NCBI GenBank assembly: GCA_903904755.1
Contig: CAIVDV010000009.1
Coordinates: forward strand, 62,001 to 126,000
Origin: an uncultured Acidobacteriaceae bacterium
GTDB lineage: Bacteria > Acidobacteriota > Terriglobia > Terriglobales > Acidobacteriaceae
Direction of reading: 5' to 3'
DNA: 64,000 nt
Positions 55,801 through 64,000 of this stretch are shown here, piece by piece. Under the pieces are notes generated by a model. That model saw only the letters and a program-made list of their open reading frames with translations, ran no database searches and had not been told where the DNA came from. The position numbers and the translations under genes are program-made. Position 1 is the first letter of the stretch; each line of letters begins with the position of its first letter.

Positions 55801-56002
55801 CCAGCGGCGAGGTGACCGAACTCGACATCACCTCCGGTCCGGCGCCGGGATAGAAGGTCAGCACCTCGATGATGGGGTAATCCACCTCAGGCAGCGCGGA
55901 AACGGGCAGTTGCAGATAGCCCACCGCGCCGGCCAGCAGGATTGCCACCATCAGCAGCGTCGTGGCTACCGGGCGGACGATAAATGGCCGGGAGGGATTC
56001 AC
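52898..56002 (-). CDS. RND efflux pump subunit, MdtB-like
   Basis: 1034 residues, HAE1-type RND permease. It begins [20 protein letters not shown] and keeps the helix-4 proton relay ([14 protein letters not shown]) and the [11 protein letters not shown] segment. It is clearly a paralogue of the next pump gene. The start overlaps the adaptor's stop (ATGA). Together with the adaptor and the following pump it forms an MdtABC-like system spanning the inner membrane. Confidence 0.93.
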   Translation of the reverse strand: MNPSRPFIVRPVATTLLMVAILLAGAVGYLQLPVSALPEVDYPIIEVLTFYPGAGPEVMSSSVTSPLERQFGQMPGLKQMTSVSSGGGSVITLEFNLDENIDVAEQEVQAAINAASNFLPQDLPNPPVYSKVNPADAPIMTLALTSDTLPLDKVEDAADTNLAQKISQVTGVGLVSIAGGQKPSVRIQANPAQLAAYNLSLEDLRTALAAANVDQAKGTLNGSRQTFTVGANDQLLSGEEYKPVIVAYRNGAAVRTSDVASVIDAAENSQQAAWKDKQPAVILNIQRQPGANIIAVVDRIKALLPQLRQSLPGSVKVEVLTDRTNVIRASVKDVQFSLMLTVGLVVMVIFLFLRNLAATIIPSVAVPLSLVGTFGVMYLLGYSLNNLTLMALTISTGFVVDDAIVMIENISRYIEEGETPLAAALKGSEQIGFTIVSLTVSLIAVLIPLLFMGDVVGRLFREFAVTLAVTILVSAVVSLTLTPMMCARLLRHKPVSQQGSIYRASERVFDAVISFYGRTLTFVLRHQFITLLVTIGTLVATVVLFLIVPKGFFPVQDTGVILGISEAPQTVSFTSMAQRQQQLVEILLTDPAVESISSFIGVDGSNTTLNSGRIQINLKPLEVRKLSASQIIARLQPKVTGLEGIQLFLQPLQDLTVEDRVSRTQFQYSLEDPNQTELATYTRKMVEELSKQPELRDVASDLQDRGLGAQLVIDRDTAARLGIAVADIDNTLYDAFGQRQVSTIFTQLNQYHVVMEVGPNFQTDPSVLSNLYVKSSSGTQVPLSNLAHWEQTRAQLAIGHQGQFPATVVSFNVAPGKSLGDAVAATQRVEKQIQMPASIAGTFQGTAAAFQASLTNEPLLILAALITVYIVLGVLYESYIHPITIISTLPSAGVGAILALLITRTDFSVIALIGVILLIGIVKKNAIMMIDFALDAERTEGKPAHEAIYQACLLRFRPIMMTTMAALLGGVPLAFGQGVGAELRQPLGITIVGGLLVSQLLTLYTTPVVYLYFDRLAVRFGAKKVLEPALAAGD

Positions 56003-57354
56003 TGCTTCTTCCTCGGCTGGTCACCGGCCTTACCGGGCCACGCGTGCTGGGATGTCGCTGCGCCGGGGGCCCCTGCCTGGCCCTCCGCCTTGCCCGCCCA
56101 CGGAGCCGCGGGATTCGCGGAAGCCGGTGCGCCCGCTCCGGCCGCGCCGCCACGACCCGCGCGCGGGGCGCTGACGATGACGCTGGCCCCGTTGCGCAGA
56201 CGGTCAGCGCCGTCGATAACAACCTTGTCGCCAGGGGTAACCCCAGTGTCGAGAATCGTCACCTGGCCCTCGGCGAGGGCAATCTTCACCGACTGGTTCT
56301 TCACTGTGTTGTCCGGCTGCACGGCCCACACAAAGGTGCCCTGCGTGCCGGTCTGGATCGCGGCCCCTGGAACAACAAGTGCGTTGGGCCTCTCTTCCAG
56401 AATCAGGTGAATGTTCACAAACTGATTCGGGAACAGTGTCTCCTGCGGATTTGCGAAGACGGCCTTCAGCTTGCCGGTGCCGGTAGTGGTATCAATCTGG
56501 TTGTCGGCGGTCAGCAACTCCCCGGTGGCGATCTTCGCGGTCTCGCCCCGGTCCCAGGCCTCAACGGTAAGGCTGCGACCCTCGTGCAGCATCCCCAGCA
56601 CCTGCGGCAGCTGATTTTCCGGCAACGTGAAGTAGACCGCGATTGGATCTACCTGGTTCACAATCACGAGATTGGTGGTGTTGGCCGTGATGATGTTCCC
56701 GGCATCCACCAGCCGCAGGCCGAGCTTGCCGGTAATCGGCGACTGCACCGTGCACCAGTCCAGCTGGAGCTGCGTGTTCTCAATCGCGGCCTTGTCGGCC
56801 TCAATCGCTCCCTCGTACTGGCCCAGATTCGACTGCTGCAGATCAAGCTGCTCTTTTGAGACGATTCCGGCCTCAAAGAGCGCCTTGTAGCGCGTGTACT
56901 CGGCCTGGGCGTTCTTCAGCAGCGCGCTGTCGTGGGCCAGCGTCCCCTTGGCCTGGTCGAGCGCCGCCTTGTACGGCTTGGGGTCAATCTGGAGAATCGT
57001 CTGCCCGGCGTGAATCGTTTGCCCCTCAGTGAAGTTCACCTTCTCAAGCTGCCCGCTGACCCGCGCCTTTACCGTGACGGAGTTGTAGGGCGTCACGGTA
57101 CCCAGCGCGTTCAGATAGATGGGCATCGGCCGGGATTCCACTGGAACCGCCTGCACCGGGGTGGGGCGCGCCTGCAGGGCGTTGGCCTGGCTGGCTGCCT
57201 GGTCGGCACTGGCCTTATGGTTCGAATAGATCCGCCAGCCGGCTGCGCCGAAAAGCACCAGCACAAGCAGATAAAGAATGGGCCGCAACCAGCCGCCCGA
57301 GCCCGAACCGGAGGCTGGTGCAGTGGGTTTCATCTCAGTCGAAATCGAATCCAT
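55999..57354 (-). CDS. RND membrane-fusion (periplasmic adaptor) protein, MdtA-like
   Basis: 451 residues, with AGGAAAG eight bases before the ATG. An N-terminal membrane anchor lies at about residues 25-43 ([17 protein letters not shown]). Then come a biotinyl-lipoyl half-motif ([20 protein letters not shown]), a helical hairpin (about 120-190), the second lipoyl half ([19 protein letters not shown]) and beta-barrel and membrane-proximal domains. The C-terminus is a Gly/Ala/Pro-rich tail. It links the two pumps to an outer-membrane channel, but no channel gene is on this strand. Confidence 0.93.
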   Translation of the reverse strand: MDSISTEMKPTAPASGSGSGGWLRPILYLLVLVLFGAAGWRIYSNHKASADQAASQANALQARPTPVQAVPVESRPMPIYLNALGTVTPYNSVTVKARVSGQLEKVNFTEGQTIHAGQTILQIDPKPYKAALDQAKGTLAHDSALLKNAQAEYTRYKALFEAGIVSKEQLDLQQSNLGQYEGAIEADKAAIENTQLQLDWCTVQSPITGKLGLRLVDAGNIITANTTNLVIVNQVDPIAVYFTLPENQLPQVLGMLHEGRSLTVEAWDRGETAKIATGELLTADNQIDTTTGTGKLKAVFANPQETLFPNQFVNIHLILEERPNALVVPGAAIQTGTQGTFVWAVQPDNTVKNQSVKIALAEGQVTILDTGVTPGDKVVIDGADRLRNGASVIVSAPRAGRGGAAGAGAPASANPAAPWAGKAEGQAGAPGAATSQHAWPGKAGDQPRKKQ

Positions 57355-57803
57355 AGAATGTTCTTTCCTGGCAAAGCCGGCCTGGCGTTCCGTGGCAAAC
57401 CTTCGCAGTTACCACAGTGAGGCTCCTCCCTTCGGACGGTCAAGCCGCCGATTTTGTTTCGCAATGCTTGCGGATCCCCGGAAAAGGGCATTTCCGCCCG
57501 CCAGGAGCCGCTGAATGCCCCCACCAGCCTGCAAATCCCGCCCGGAATATGCAAATCCCGTCATTCTCATGGGAATCCGGGAAATCCTGCGTCCTGGATT
57601 CCTCGCGGTACGCCTTTTAATCACTGGCGCCGCTGGTTCGGCGGCTCAAGCAAACGTTTTTCTTTCCACCCCCAACCTCGTACACTGAAAGTCAACCTCG
57701 GATCGTAACGCCTCCCAAGGCGCTGCCAATGCCCAATGCAGCGCTGACGGTCGCGCAAATTTGCCATACCCCGGCCTGGCAGGGGAGAGCGAGCAGAACA
57801 ACT
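57355..57803. other. Divergent control region between the two RND operons
   Basis: This 449-base gap holds no gene that I can support. It must contain the promoters of both efflux operons. Weak candidates are TTGACC on the minus strand (57444-57439) and TACACT on the plus strand (57681-57686). It also carries the phased repeat at 57530-57560. No regulator gene (TetR, MarR or two-component) lies beside either operon. Confidence 0.5.
57530..57560 (+). repeat. Direct repeat TGCAAATCCCG with 20-base period
   Basis: TGCAAATCCCG occurs exactly at 57530-57540 and 57550-57560. The 20-base spacing is close to two helical turns, as expected for cooperative binding of a regulator to one face of DNA. 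Confidence 0.5.
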
Positions 57804-60800
57804 ATGTGGATTGTCCGGCTGGCGCTTCGGCGGCCTTATACCTTTGCCGTCTTCGCCTTATTGCTCTTGATTCTCGGTGCCTACAGCATCCTCACGATGC
57901 CTACGGATATCTTCCCCAATATCAATATCCCTGTCGTCACGGTGGTGTGGCAGTACACCGGCCTCTCCGCGCAGGAGGTGGCAAACCGCATCGTCACCAA
58001 CTCCGAGCGCGGCCTCACCTCCACCGTCAACGATATCGAACACATCGAATCCCAGTCGCTCAACGGCATCGGAGTCATCAAGGTCTTCTTCCAGCCCCAC
58101 GCCAACATCGGCACCGCCGTTGCCCAGGTTACGGCAATATGTCAGGTGCAGCTGCGACAGCTGCCTCCCGGAACCACGCCCCCCTTCATCATTCAATACA
58201 ACGCTTCCAGCGTACCTGTCCTCCAGATTGGCCTCCGCGGCCAGGGCCTCACCGAGCAGCAGTTGGGCGACCTCGGCACCACGGTCATCCGGACAGGGCT
58301 TGCAACGGTCGAAGGCGCCTCGATTCCCTTCCCCTTCGGCGGAAAACAGCGCCAGATTCAGGTGGACCTCAACATCCCCGCGCTGCAGGCCAAAGGGCTG
58401 GCCCCGGGCGATGTCGTCAACGCCATCTCCGCGCAGAATCTCGTAGCCCCCAGCGGCACCATGAAGGTTGGCGGGCTGGAGTATGCGGTTGAAACCAACT
58501 CTGCGCCAACCGTGGTGGAAGAGCTCAACAACCTGCCCATCCGAACCATCAACGGCGCGGTGATTTACGTCCGCGACGTGGCCCATGTCCGCGACGGCTT
58601 CCCCCCGCAGACCAACATCGTTCGCGTGGACGGCCAGCGCTCGGCGCTGATGTCGGTGCTCAAGACCGGCTCCGCCTCCACCCTGGACATCATCGCCAGC
58701 ATCCGCGAGAAGATGCCGGAAATCAAGACCCACGTCCCGCCGCAACTGCAGATTGCGTACCTCACCGACCAGTCCATCTTTGTGCGCTCGGCCATCAACG
58801 GCGTGGTGCGTGAAGCCATCATTGCCGCCTGCCTCACGGCCATCATGATTCTGGTCTTCCTGGGCAGTTGGCGCTCCACCATCATCATCGCGGTTTCCAT
58901 CCCGCTCTCGATTCTCAGCTCCATCATTCTTCTGGCGGCCCTGGGCGAAACCATCAATATCATGACCCTCGGCGGGCTCGCCCTGGCCGTAGGCATCCTC
59001 GTCGATGACGCCACCGTCGCCATTGAGAACATTAACCGCTATCTCGAACAGGGCAAGGAGCTGGAGCAGGCAATTCTCGACGGCTCCGCCCAGATTGCGG
59101 TCCCGGCGCTGGTCTCCACCCTCGCCATCTGCATCGTCTTTGTCCCCATGTTCTTCCTCAGCGGCGTTTCGCGGTACCTCTTTGTCCCGCTCGCCGAAGC
59201 CGTCGTCTTTGCCATGCTCGCCAGCTATCTCCTCTCGCGTACGGTCGTGCCCACCATGGCCAAGTACCTGCTCAGGGAGCATGACGACGCCGAGGCCGCC
59301 CGCCGCCAGGTCAGCCGCAACCCATTCTCCATCTTCCAGCGCACCTTCGAGCGGGCTTTCGGCGCAGTGCGCTCGGGCTACATCCGCCTGCTTACCTTCT
59401 GCGTGGACCATGCCACAGCCTTCCTGCTGATATTCCTCCTGATTTCCCTCGGCTCGGCTGCCGTCATCGCTCCCTGGCTCGGGCAGGACTTCTTCCCCAC
59501 CGTGGACTCTGGCGCCTTCAAAATTCACGTCCGCGCGCATACCGGAACGCGGATTGAAGAGACCGCGGCCCTCTGCGACCGGATTGACTCGACCATCCGT
59601 CAAGAGCTGCCGCCCCACGAAGTCACCACAATCATCGACAATATCGGACTGCCGTTTTCCGGCTACAACCTGGCATACTCCACCTCAGCCCCCGTCGGCA
59701 CGGCAGACGCCGACATCCTGGTGCAGTTGACCGCGGACCACCAGCCAACCGGCCCCACCATCCAGCACCTGCGCGAAGTCCTGAGCCGCAAGTACCCCGG
59801 CGATCTCTTCTACGTCCTGCCAGTGGATATCGTCACCCAGATTCTGAACTTCGGCCTCTCCGCCCCAATCGACATCCAGATCATCGGGCCGAACTTGCAG
59901 GGCAACCGGGCCTATGCGGAAAAGCTCCTGAACGACATCAAGTACGTTCCCGGTGCGGCGGATACCCGCATTCAGCAGCCCTTCAACGATCCCGCCCTGA
60001 AGGTCGAGGTTGACCGCACCCGCGCCCAGGAGATTGGCCTCTCCCAGCGGGACGTGGCGCAAAGCGTGCTCGTGGCCCTCAGCGGCAGCTTCCAGACCAC
60101 CCCCAGCTTCTACCTGGACCCGCGCAGCGGGGTCACCTACAGCGTGGCAGTGCAGACGCCCCAGTTTGACATGAATTCGGTCGCTTCCCTGCGCAGCCTG
60201 CCCGTCACCTCAACCGCAGGCACGCCACTGGCACAGAGCAACCCCGGCAGCGCGCGCAGCGTGGGCGCCCCAGGTAGCCAGTTGAACTATCAGTTGCTGG
60301 GCAACCTGGCTAGCATTTCGCCGGGCACTGAGCTTGGCGAAATCAGCCACTTTGATATCCAGCCGGTCCTGGACATCTACGCTAACGTGGACGGCGCCGA
60401 CCTGGGCAGCGTGACCCGTGCGATCGAGGCCAAGATTGCCGCCCACAAGGGCGAACTGCCCACTGGAACCAAAGTCGTGCTGCGCGGCCAATCGGAGACC
60501 ATGACCAAGTCCTACATCGGCTTGCTGGTCGGGCTCGTCTTCTCGATTCTGCTCGTGTACCTGCTGATTGTGGTCAACTTCCAGTCGTGGCTTGACCCGT
60601 TCCTGATTATCTCGGCACTGCCGGCAGCAATCAGCGGCATCATCTGGTTCCTCTTCCTCACCAATACGCGGCTCAGCGTGCCGGCCTTGACCGGCGCAAT
60701 CATGTGCATGGGCGTGGCCACGGCCAACTCGATTCTGGTGGTCAGCTTTGCCCGCGAGCAACTGGACGTGCTCGTTGGCAATGCCCGCCAGGCCGCGCTC

Positions 60801-61067
60801 AATGCCGGATTTGTCCGATTCCGCCCGGTGCTGATGACCGCGCTTGCCATGATGATCGGCATGGTGCCGATGGCCCTCGGCCTCGGCGATGGCGGCGAGC
60901 AGAACGCCCCGCTGGGCCGCGCCGTTATCGGAGGACTGCTGCTGGCAACCGTTGCCACGCTCTTCTTTGTCCCCACCTTCTTCTCGGCTCTGCACGGACG
61001 GACGGAACGCCGCCGCCGCGCCGCTTTGTCGACCCATCCAGCCATTGATGAGCAGTTTTCGGAGTAG
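57804..61067 (+). CDS. RND efflux permease
   Basis: 1087 residues from ATG 57804 (MWIVRLALRRPYTFAVFAL); a frame open to 57729 upstream lacks initiation signals, though the ribosome-binding site at 57804 is also weak. Twelve helices and two periplasmic loops; helix-4 aspartates are in GILVDDATVAIENI. FFPTVDSGAFKIHVRAHTGT and the second-half segment PAAISGIIWFLFLTNTRLSV suggest a branch distinct from the MdtBC pair, between the CzcA/CusA heavy-metal and HAE1 types. I see no methionine or metal-site cluster typical of CusA. It heads an operon with adaptor and channel. Confidence 0.92.
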   Translation: MWIVRLALRRPYTFAVFALLLLILGAYSILTMPTDIFPNINIPVVTVVWQYTGLSAQEVANRIVTNSERGLTSTVNDIEHIESQSLNGIGVIKVFFQPHANIGTAVAQVTAICQVQLRQLPPGTTPPFIIQYNASSVPVLQIGLRGQGLTEQQLGDLGTTVIRTGLATVEGASIPFPFGGKQRQIQVDLNIPALQAKGLAPGDVVNAISAQNLVAPSGTMKVGGLEYAVETNSAPTVVEELNNLPIRTINGAVIYVRDVAHVRDGFPPQTNIVRVDGQRSALMSVLKTGSASTLDIIASIREKMPEIKTHVPPQLQIAYLTDQSIFVRSAINGVVREAIIAACLTAIMILVFLGSWRSTIIIAVSIPLSILSSIILLAALGETINIMTLGGLALAVGILVDDATVAIENINRYLEQGKELEQAILDGSAQIAVPALVSTLAICIVFVPMFFLSGVSRYLFVPLAEAVVFAMLASYLLSRTVVPTMAKYLLREHDDAEAARRQVSRNPFSIFQRTFERAFGAVRSGYIRLLTFCVDHATAFLLIFLLISLGSAAVIAPWLGQDFFPTVDSGAFKIHVRAHTGTRIEETAALCDRIDSTIRQELPPHEVTTIIDNIGLPFSGYNLAYSTSAPVGTADADILVQLTADHQPTGPTIQHLREVLSRKYPGDLFYVLPVDIVTQILNFGLSAPIDIQIIGPNLQGNRAYAEKLLNDIKYVPGAADTRIQQPFNDPALKVEVDRTRAQEIGLSQRDVAQSVLVALSGSFQTTPSFYLDPRSGVTYSVAVQTPQFDMNSVASLRSLPVTSTAGTPLAQSNPGSARSVGAPGSQLNYQLLGNLASISPGTELGEISHFDIQPVLDIYANVDGADLGSVTRAIEAKIAAHKGELPTGTKVVLRGQSETMTKSYIGLLVGLVFSILLVYLLIVVNFQSWLDPFLIISALPAAISGIIWFLFLTNTRLSVPALTGAIMCMGVATANSILVVSFAREQLDVLVGNARQAALNAGFVRFRPVLMTALAMMIGMVPMALGLGDGGEQNAPLGRAVIGGLLLATVATLFFVPTFFSALHGRTERRRRAALSTHPAIDEQFSE

Positions 61068-61071
61068 CCCA

Positions 61072-62313
61072 ATGTCGCACGAGAATCCAAATCGTCCCGC
61101 CGACCATGCCGCAGCCCAGCATGAACACGAAAGCGCGCCCGAGCAGAAGCCGATAGCGGCAAGTCGCGTCATTCTCGCGGCCCTGCTCGTGGTGCTGTTC
61201 TTGGCGGTGCTGGCGGTTGTCGGCATCCTGCCGCGCCAGCGCGCCCAGGCCGCCCTGCGCGACACCACAAACGAGCTGGCCGCCCCGAGCGTCATCGCTG
61301 AGGCTCCCAAGCCCGGCGCACCCGTGCAGGAGCTGAACCTGCCGGGGAACGTAACGGCCTACACCGATGCTCCCATCTACGCCCGCACCGCCGGCTACCT
61401 CAGCAAGTGGCACTTTGACATCGGCGCAAAAGTAAAGAAGGGCGCCCTGCTCGCAGAGATTTCAACCCCCGAAGTGGACCAGCAACTGCACCAGGCGGAA
61501 GCCGACCTGGCCACAGCGGAAGCAAACGCCGCCAACGCCCGCACCCAGGCGGATCGCTACAAAGGGCTGCTGGCCCAAAACGCAGTCTCGCAACAGGATG
61601 CCGACACCTTCGCCAACCAGGCAAATTCCACCCAGGCCCAGGTCCGCAGCGCCCAGGCAAATCTCTCCCGCCTGCGGGAACTCAAGAGCTTCCAGAAAGT
61701 CTATGCCCCCTTTGATGGCGTCATCACCGCCCGCCTCGTGGATACCGGCCAACTGGTCGATGCGGGATCGGCTGCCGGCTCTGGCCGGGAACTCTTCCGC
61801 CTCCAGGCCACCCAAACCCTGCGCGTCTACATCAACCTGCCCGCCGTCTACTCCGCCTCGGCAAAGGTTGGCGAGACCATTGAATTGTCTCTTCCTGAGC
61901 GGCCCGGGCAGCCCGTCAAGGGCACGCTCGTCCGCACCTCGGACGCGATTGACCCCATGAGCCGCACCCTGCTCGTAGAGATTGACATCGACAACCACGA
62001 CGGCAAACTGCTGGCCGGCTCGCTGGCCCAGGTCCACTTCAAGGTCACTCCGGTGGGCTCGGTCTTTGTGGTCCCCGTGACAGCCCTTATCTTCCGGCAG
62101 GAGGGCCTGCGGCTGGGCACCGCTGCCAACGGAGTCGCCCACCTGGTCCCGGTAACCATCGGCGAAGACGACGGGCGCACGGTGCAGATTATCAGCGGAT
62201 TGACCGCTGCGGACCGCGTGATCGTGGACCCGCCCGACTCCCTCGTGGATGGCGAAAAGGTGCATATCCTCTCCCCGGATGAGGTTCGCGCGGCGGCTGG
62301 AGGCAAGCAGTGA
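61072..62313 (+). CDS. RND membrane-fusion protein
   Basis: 413 residues from ATG 61072, with GGAG seven bases upstream, four bases after the permease stop. The N-terminus is hydrophilic and His/Glu-rich (HAAAQHEHESAPEQ), followed by a membrane helix at about 34-52. Lipoyl halves are YTDAPIYARTAGYLSKWHFD and YAPFDGVITARLVDTGQLVD, flanking a coiled-coil hairpin (about 140-205) rich in Ala/Gln. The C-terminal beta-barrel and membrane-proximal domains follow. Its GTGA overlap with the channel gene supports one assembled tripartite system. Confidence 0.94.
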   Translation: MSHENPNRPADHAAAQHEHESAPEQKPIAASRVILAALLVVLFLAVLAVVGILPRQRAQAALRDTTNELAAPSVIAEAPKPGAPVQELNLPGNVTAYTDAPIYARTAGYLSKWHFDIGAKVKKGALLAEISTPEVDQQLHQAEADLATAEANAANARTQADRYKGLLAQNAVSQQDADTFANQANSTQAQVRSAQANLSRLRELKSFQKVYAPFDGVITARLVDTGQLVDAGSAAGSGRELFRLQATQTLRVYINLPAVYSASAKVGETIELSLPERPGQPVKGTLVRTSDAIDPMSRTLLVEIDIDNHDGKLLAGSLAQVHFKVTPVGSVFVVPVTALIFRQEGLRLGTAANGVAHLVPVTIGEDDGRTVQIISGLTAADRVIVDPPDSLVDGEKVHILSPDEVRAAAGGKQ

Positions 62314-63800
62314 CGCACACGGCCACAAACCGGATTGTTGCCGCCGCCGCAATCTGCGCGCTGACCGCCCTGCTGGCAGCAGGATGCAAGCCAGTCGGCC
62401 CGAACTACCAGCGCCCCGGCTACACCGCGCCCCCAACCTACAAGGAGGCCGGCGCAACGGCAGTCCTGGCGCCGCCTCCGGCACCCGAAGGCGGCTCTTG
62501 GACCCCGGCTTCGCCCTCCGACGGAATGCTGCGGGGCAAGTGGTGGGAGGTCTACGGCGACCCCAGGCTGAACGAACTCGAAGAGCGCATCGACACCTAC
62601 AACCAGAGCGTCCGTCAGGCGATGGAAATCTGGATGGCTGCTAACGAACAGGTAACCCAGGCTCGCAGCGCACTGCTGCCCACCTTGAGCGCAGGGCCCA
62701 CGTTTTCGCACGAAAAGCTCTCAGACCATCGGCCCTTCAACTACGGAACCGGTGGCACATCCCAGTACAACGACCTGAACTTGACCGGGCAGGCAAGCTG
62801 GGAACCGGATCTTTGGGGACGGGTGCGGCGCAGCGTGGAAGCCTCGCAGGCCGGGGCGCAGGCCTCTGCCGCAGACCTTGCAAATGTGCGGCTGAGCCTT
62901 CAGTCGCTGATGGCCGAAAGCTATCTGCAACTGCGCGGCCTGGATCTCCAGCGTCACTTGCTGGACACCGCGATTGCCGACCTCACCCACCAGCTCGACC
63001 TCACCCGGAAGCGGCTCGCCGGCGGCGTTGCTACCGAGGCCGATGTGGCCCAGGCCCGCACCCAGCTGGAGCAGGTCAAGGCCCAGGCAATCGAAGTCGG
63101 CGTGGCTCGCGCGCAGTACGAGCACGTTGTCGGCTCCATCGCGGATATCAAGCTGCCCGGCTTCAGCCTCGCGCCGAATCCCCTCGACCTCAAGCTGCCG
63201 CAGATTCCGCTCGGTATCCCCTCCCAGTTGCTGCAGCGCCGGCCGGATATTGCCGCCGCCGAACGCCGTGCCGCAGTCGCCAACGCTCAAATTGGCATCA
63301 CCCAGGCCGCCTTCTACCCTTCTCTTTCGCTTGGCTCCGCCGGAGGATTTGAAAGTACGCATGGCGGCACCTGGCTGCAAGGGCCCAGCGCACTCTGGTC
63401 GCTTGGCGCGCAGGCCAGCGAACTGCTCTTTGACGCGGGACGCCGAAAAGCAGCCAACCGGCAGGCGCAGGATCTCTTTGAAGCGGCGGCCAGCGGATAC
63501 AAGGGCGTCGTCTTCCTGGCCTTCAGCGAGGTGGAAGACAAACTCTCTACCCTGCGCATCCTGGAAGAGGAAGAAAAGACCCAGCACCAGGCCGTCCTGA
63601 GCGCAAAGCACTCGCTCGATATCGCGAATACGCGCTATACAGGCGGCGTCACCAGCTACCTGGAAGTGCTGACCGCCGAAAACACCTACATCCAGACGCA
63701 GGTGACCGAATCCACCTTGAAGACGCGCCAGTTTGCAGCCAGCGTCGAGCTGATTCGCGCCCTCGGCGGCGGCTGGGACGCCGGCCAACTGCCGAAGTAG
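62310..63800 (+). CDS. Outer-membrane efflux channel lipoprotein (NodT/OprM family)
   Basis: 496 residues from GTG 62310. The signal ends with the lipobox LLAAGC, so Cys25-26 would be lipidated. Two outer-membrane-efflux-protein repeats (about 85-275 and 295-485) include the KWWEVYGDPRLNELEE segment, SWEPDLWGRVRR, LLQRRPDIAAAERR (the strongest family signature) and YTGGVTSYLEVLTAENTY. It forms the trimeric exit duct for the adaptor and permease upstream, and could also serve the divergent MdtABC-like system. Confidence 0.95.
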   Translation: MTHTATNRIVAAAAICALTALLAAGCKPVGPNYQRPGYTAPPTYKEAGATAVLAPPPAPEGGSWTPASPSDGMLRGKWWEVYGDPRLNELEERIDTYNQSVRQAMEIWMAANEQVTQARSALLPTLSAGPTFSHEKLSDHRPFNYGTGGTSQYNDLNLTGQASWEPDLWGRVRRSVEASQAGAQASAADLANVRLSLQSLMAESYLQLRGLDLQRHLLDTAIADLTHQLDLTRKRLAGGVATEADVAQARTQLEQVKAQAIEVGVARAQYEHVVGSIADIKLPGFSLAPNPLDLKLPQIPLGIPSQLLQRRPDIAAAERRAAVANAQIGITQAAFYPSLSLGSAGGFESTHGGTWLQGPSALWSLGAQASELLFDAGRRKAANRQAQDLFEAAASGYKGVVFLAFSEVEDKLSTLRILEEEEKTQHQAVLSAKHSLDIANTRYTGGVTSYLEVLTAENTYIQTQVTESTLKTRQFAASVELIRALGGGWDAGQLPK

Positions 63801-63815
63801 ACAGGGAAAGCCGCC

Positions 63816-64000
63816 CTACCCCACCCAGGCCCCCACCGTCACCATCCGCACGTTCGCCACCCGCGCCGCCAAAATCCGCCCCACCGCGCCCACACTCGCC
63901 CCCCGCTCCGCCTCCGGCATCCTGTGGCTCCCGTCATGCAGCACCAGGTTCGTAGCCCGCCCCGCCCGCCGATTCTTTCCAATCTTCTTCAGCAGCGCTG
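63816..64000 (-). CDS. C-terminal part of a polysaccharide deacetylase (NodB/CE4), cut by the window edge
   Basis: Reading the minus strand from the window edge gives 60 codons ending in TAG at 63816-63818. The translation contains ATNLVLHDGSHR followed by AVGRILAARVANVRMVTVG, which matches the end of CE4 deacetylases (leucine-His-Asp-Gly loop, then the final helix and strand). The start and catalytic N-terminal motifs lie outside the window. It converges on the efflux channel gene with 15 bases between stops. Confidence 0.75.
   Translation of the reverse strand, partial: ALLKKIGKNRRAGRATNLVLHDGSHRMPEAERGASVGAVGRILAARVANVRMVTVGAWVG

Noticed and set aside
1-64000. tRNA or rRNA genes, CRISPR arrays, insertion sequences, prophage genes
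   Set aside because: Intergenic gaps were read for these, and no cloverleaf, repeat-spacer pattern, transposase, integrase or terminal inverted repeat was seen.

Overview
The window looks like a GC-rich chromosomal segment of an Acidobacteriota member, most likely class Terriglobia. The clues are a very large Oar-type TonB-dependent receptor with a carboxypeptidase-regulatory N-terminus, a CRTAC1/UnbV FG-GAP protein, a propeller-type sensor kinase, a VIT/VWA protein, several plant-polysaccharide glycoside hydrolases and two RND efflux clusters. Genes are dense, many start codons overlap the preceding stop (ATGA, TGATG, GTGA), and GTG/TTG starts are common. I saw no tRNA, rRNA, CRISPR array, insertion sequence or integrase. 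The assignment to a phylum rests on gene content only.

Layout. 1-2150: an S1-domain protein with its terminator. 2261-17688 (+): six tightly packed genes for exported or membrane proteins (propeller, VIT/VWA, a 2461-residue TPR protein, a DUF3352/DUF2138-like protein, a small penicillin-binding fold, a SpoIID-like glycan cleaver); this is the most unusual locus. 17896-19892 (-): an organophosphate:phosphate antiporter coupled to a PhnZ-type HD oxygenase. 20107-25922 (+): copper amine oxidase and Oar-like TonB receptor. 25986-32323 (-): propeller histidine kinase, LuxR-type regulator, small secreted protein and FG-GAP/UnbV protein, probably one transcript.

32593-40687: an alpha/beta hydrolase of the PcaD type, then a glucuronoxylan block: GH8 and GH115 on the minus strand, diverging from uxaA and uxuA. 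The secreted enzymes would release methylglucuronate and xylose from xylan; the dehydratases feed hexuronate breakdown. 40749-46685: a membrane-anchored Ser/Thr kinase, an ammonium transporter coupled to a 60-residue membrane protein, a YnfA/SMR-like small membrane protein and a GH31 glycosidase.

46752-63800: glycerol kinase, a DUF2252 protein and two divergent RND systems. On the minus strand an MdtABC-like adaptor plus two pumps without an outer-membrane channel; on the plus strand a pump, an adaptor and a NodT/OprM-type channel. They face each other across a 449-base intergenic region holding a phased direct repeat. 63816-64000: the C-terminal end of a polysaccharide deacetylase, cut by the window edge.
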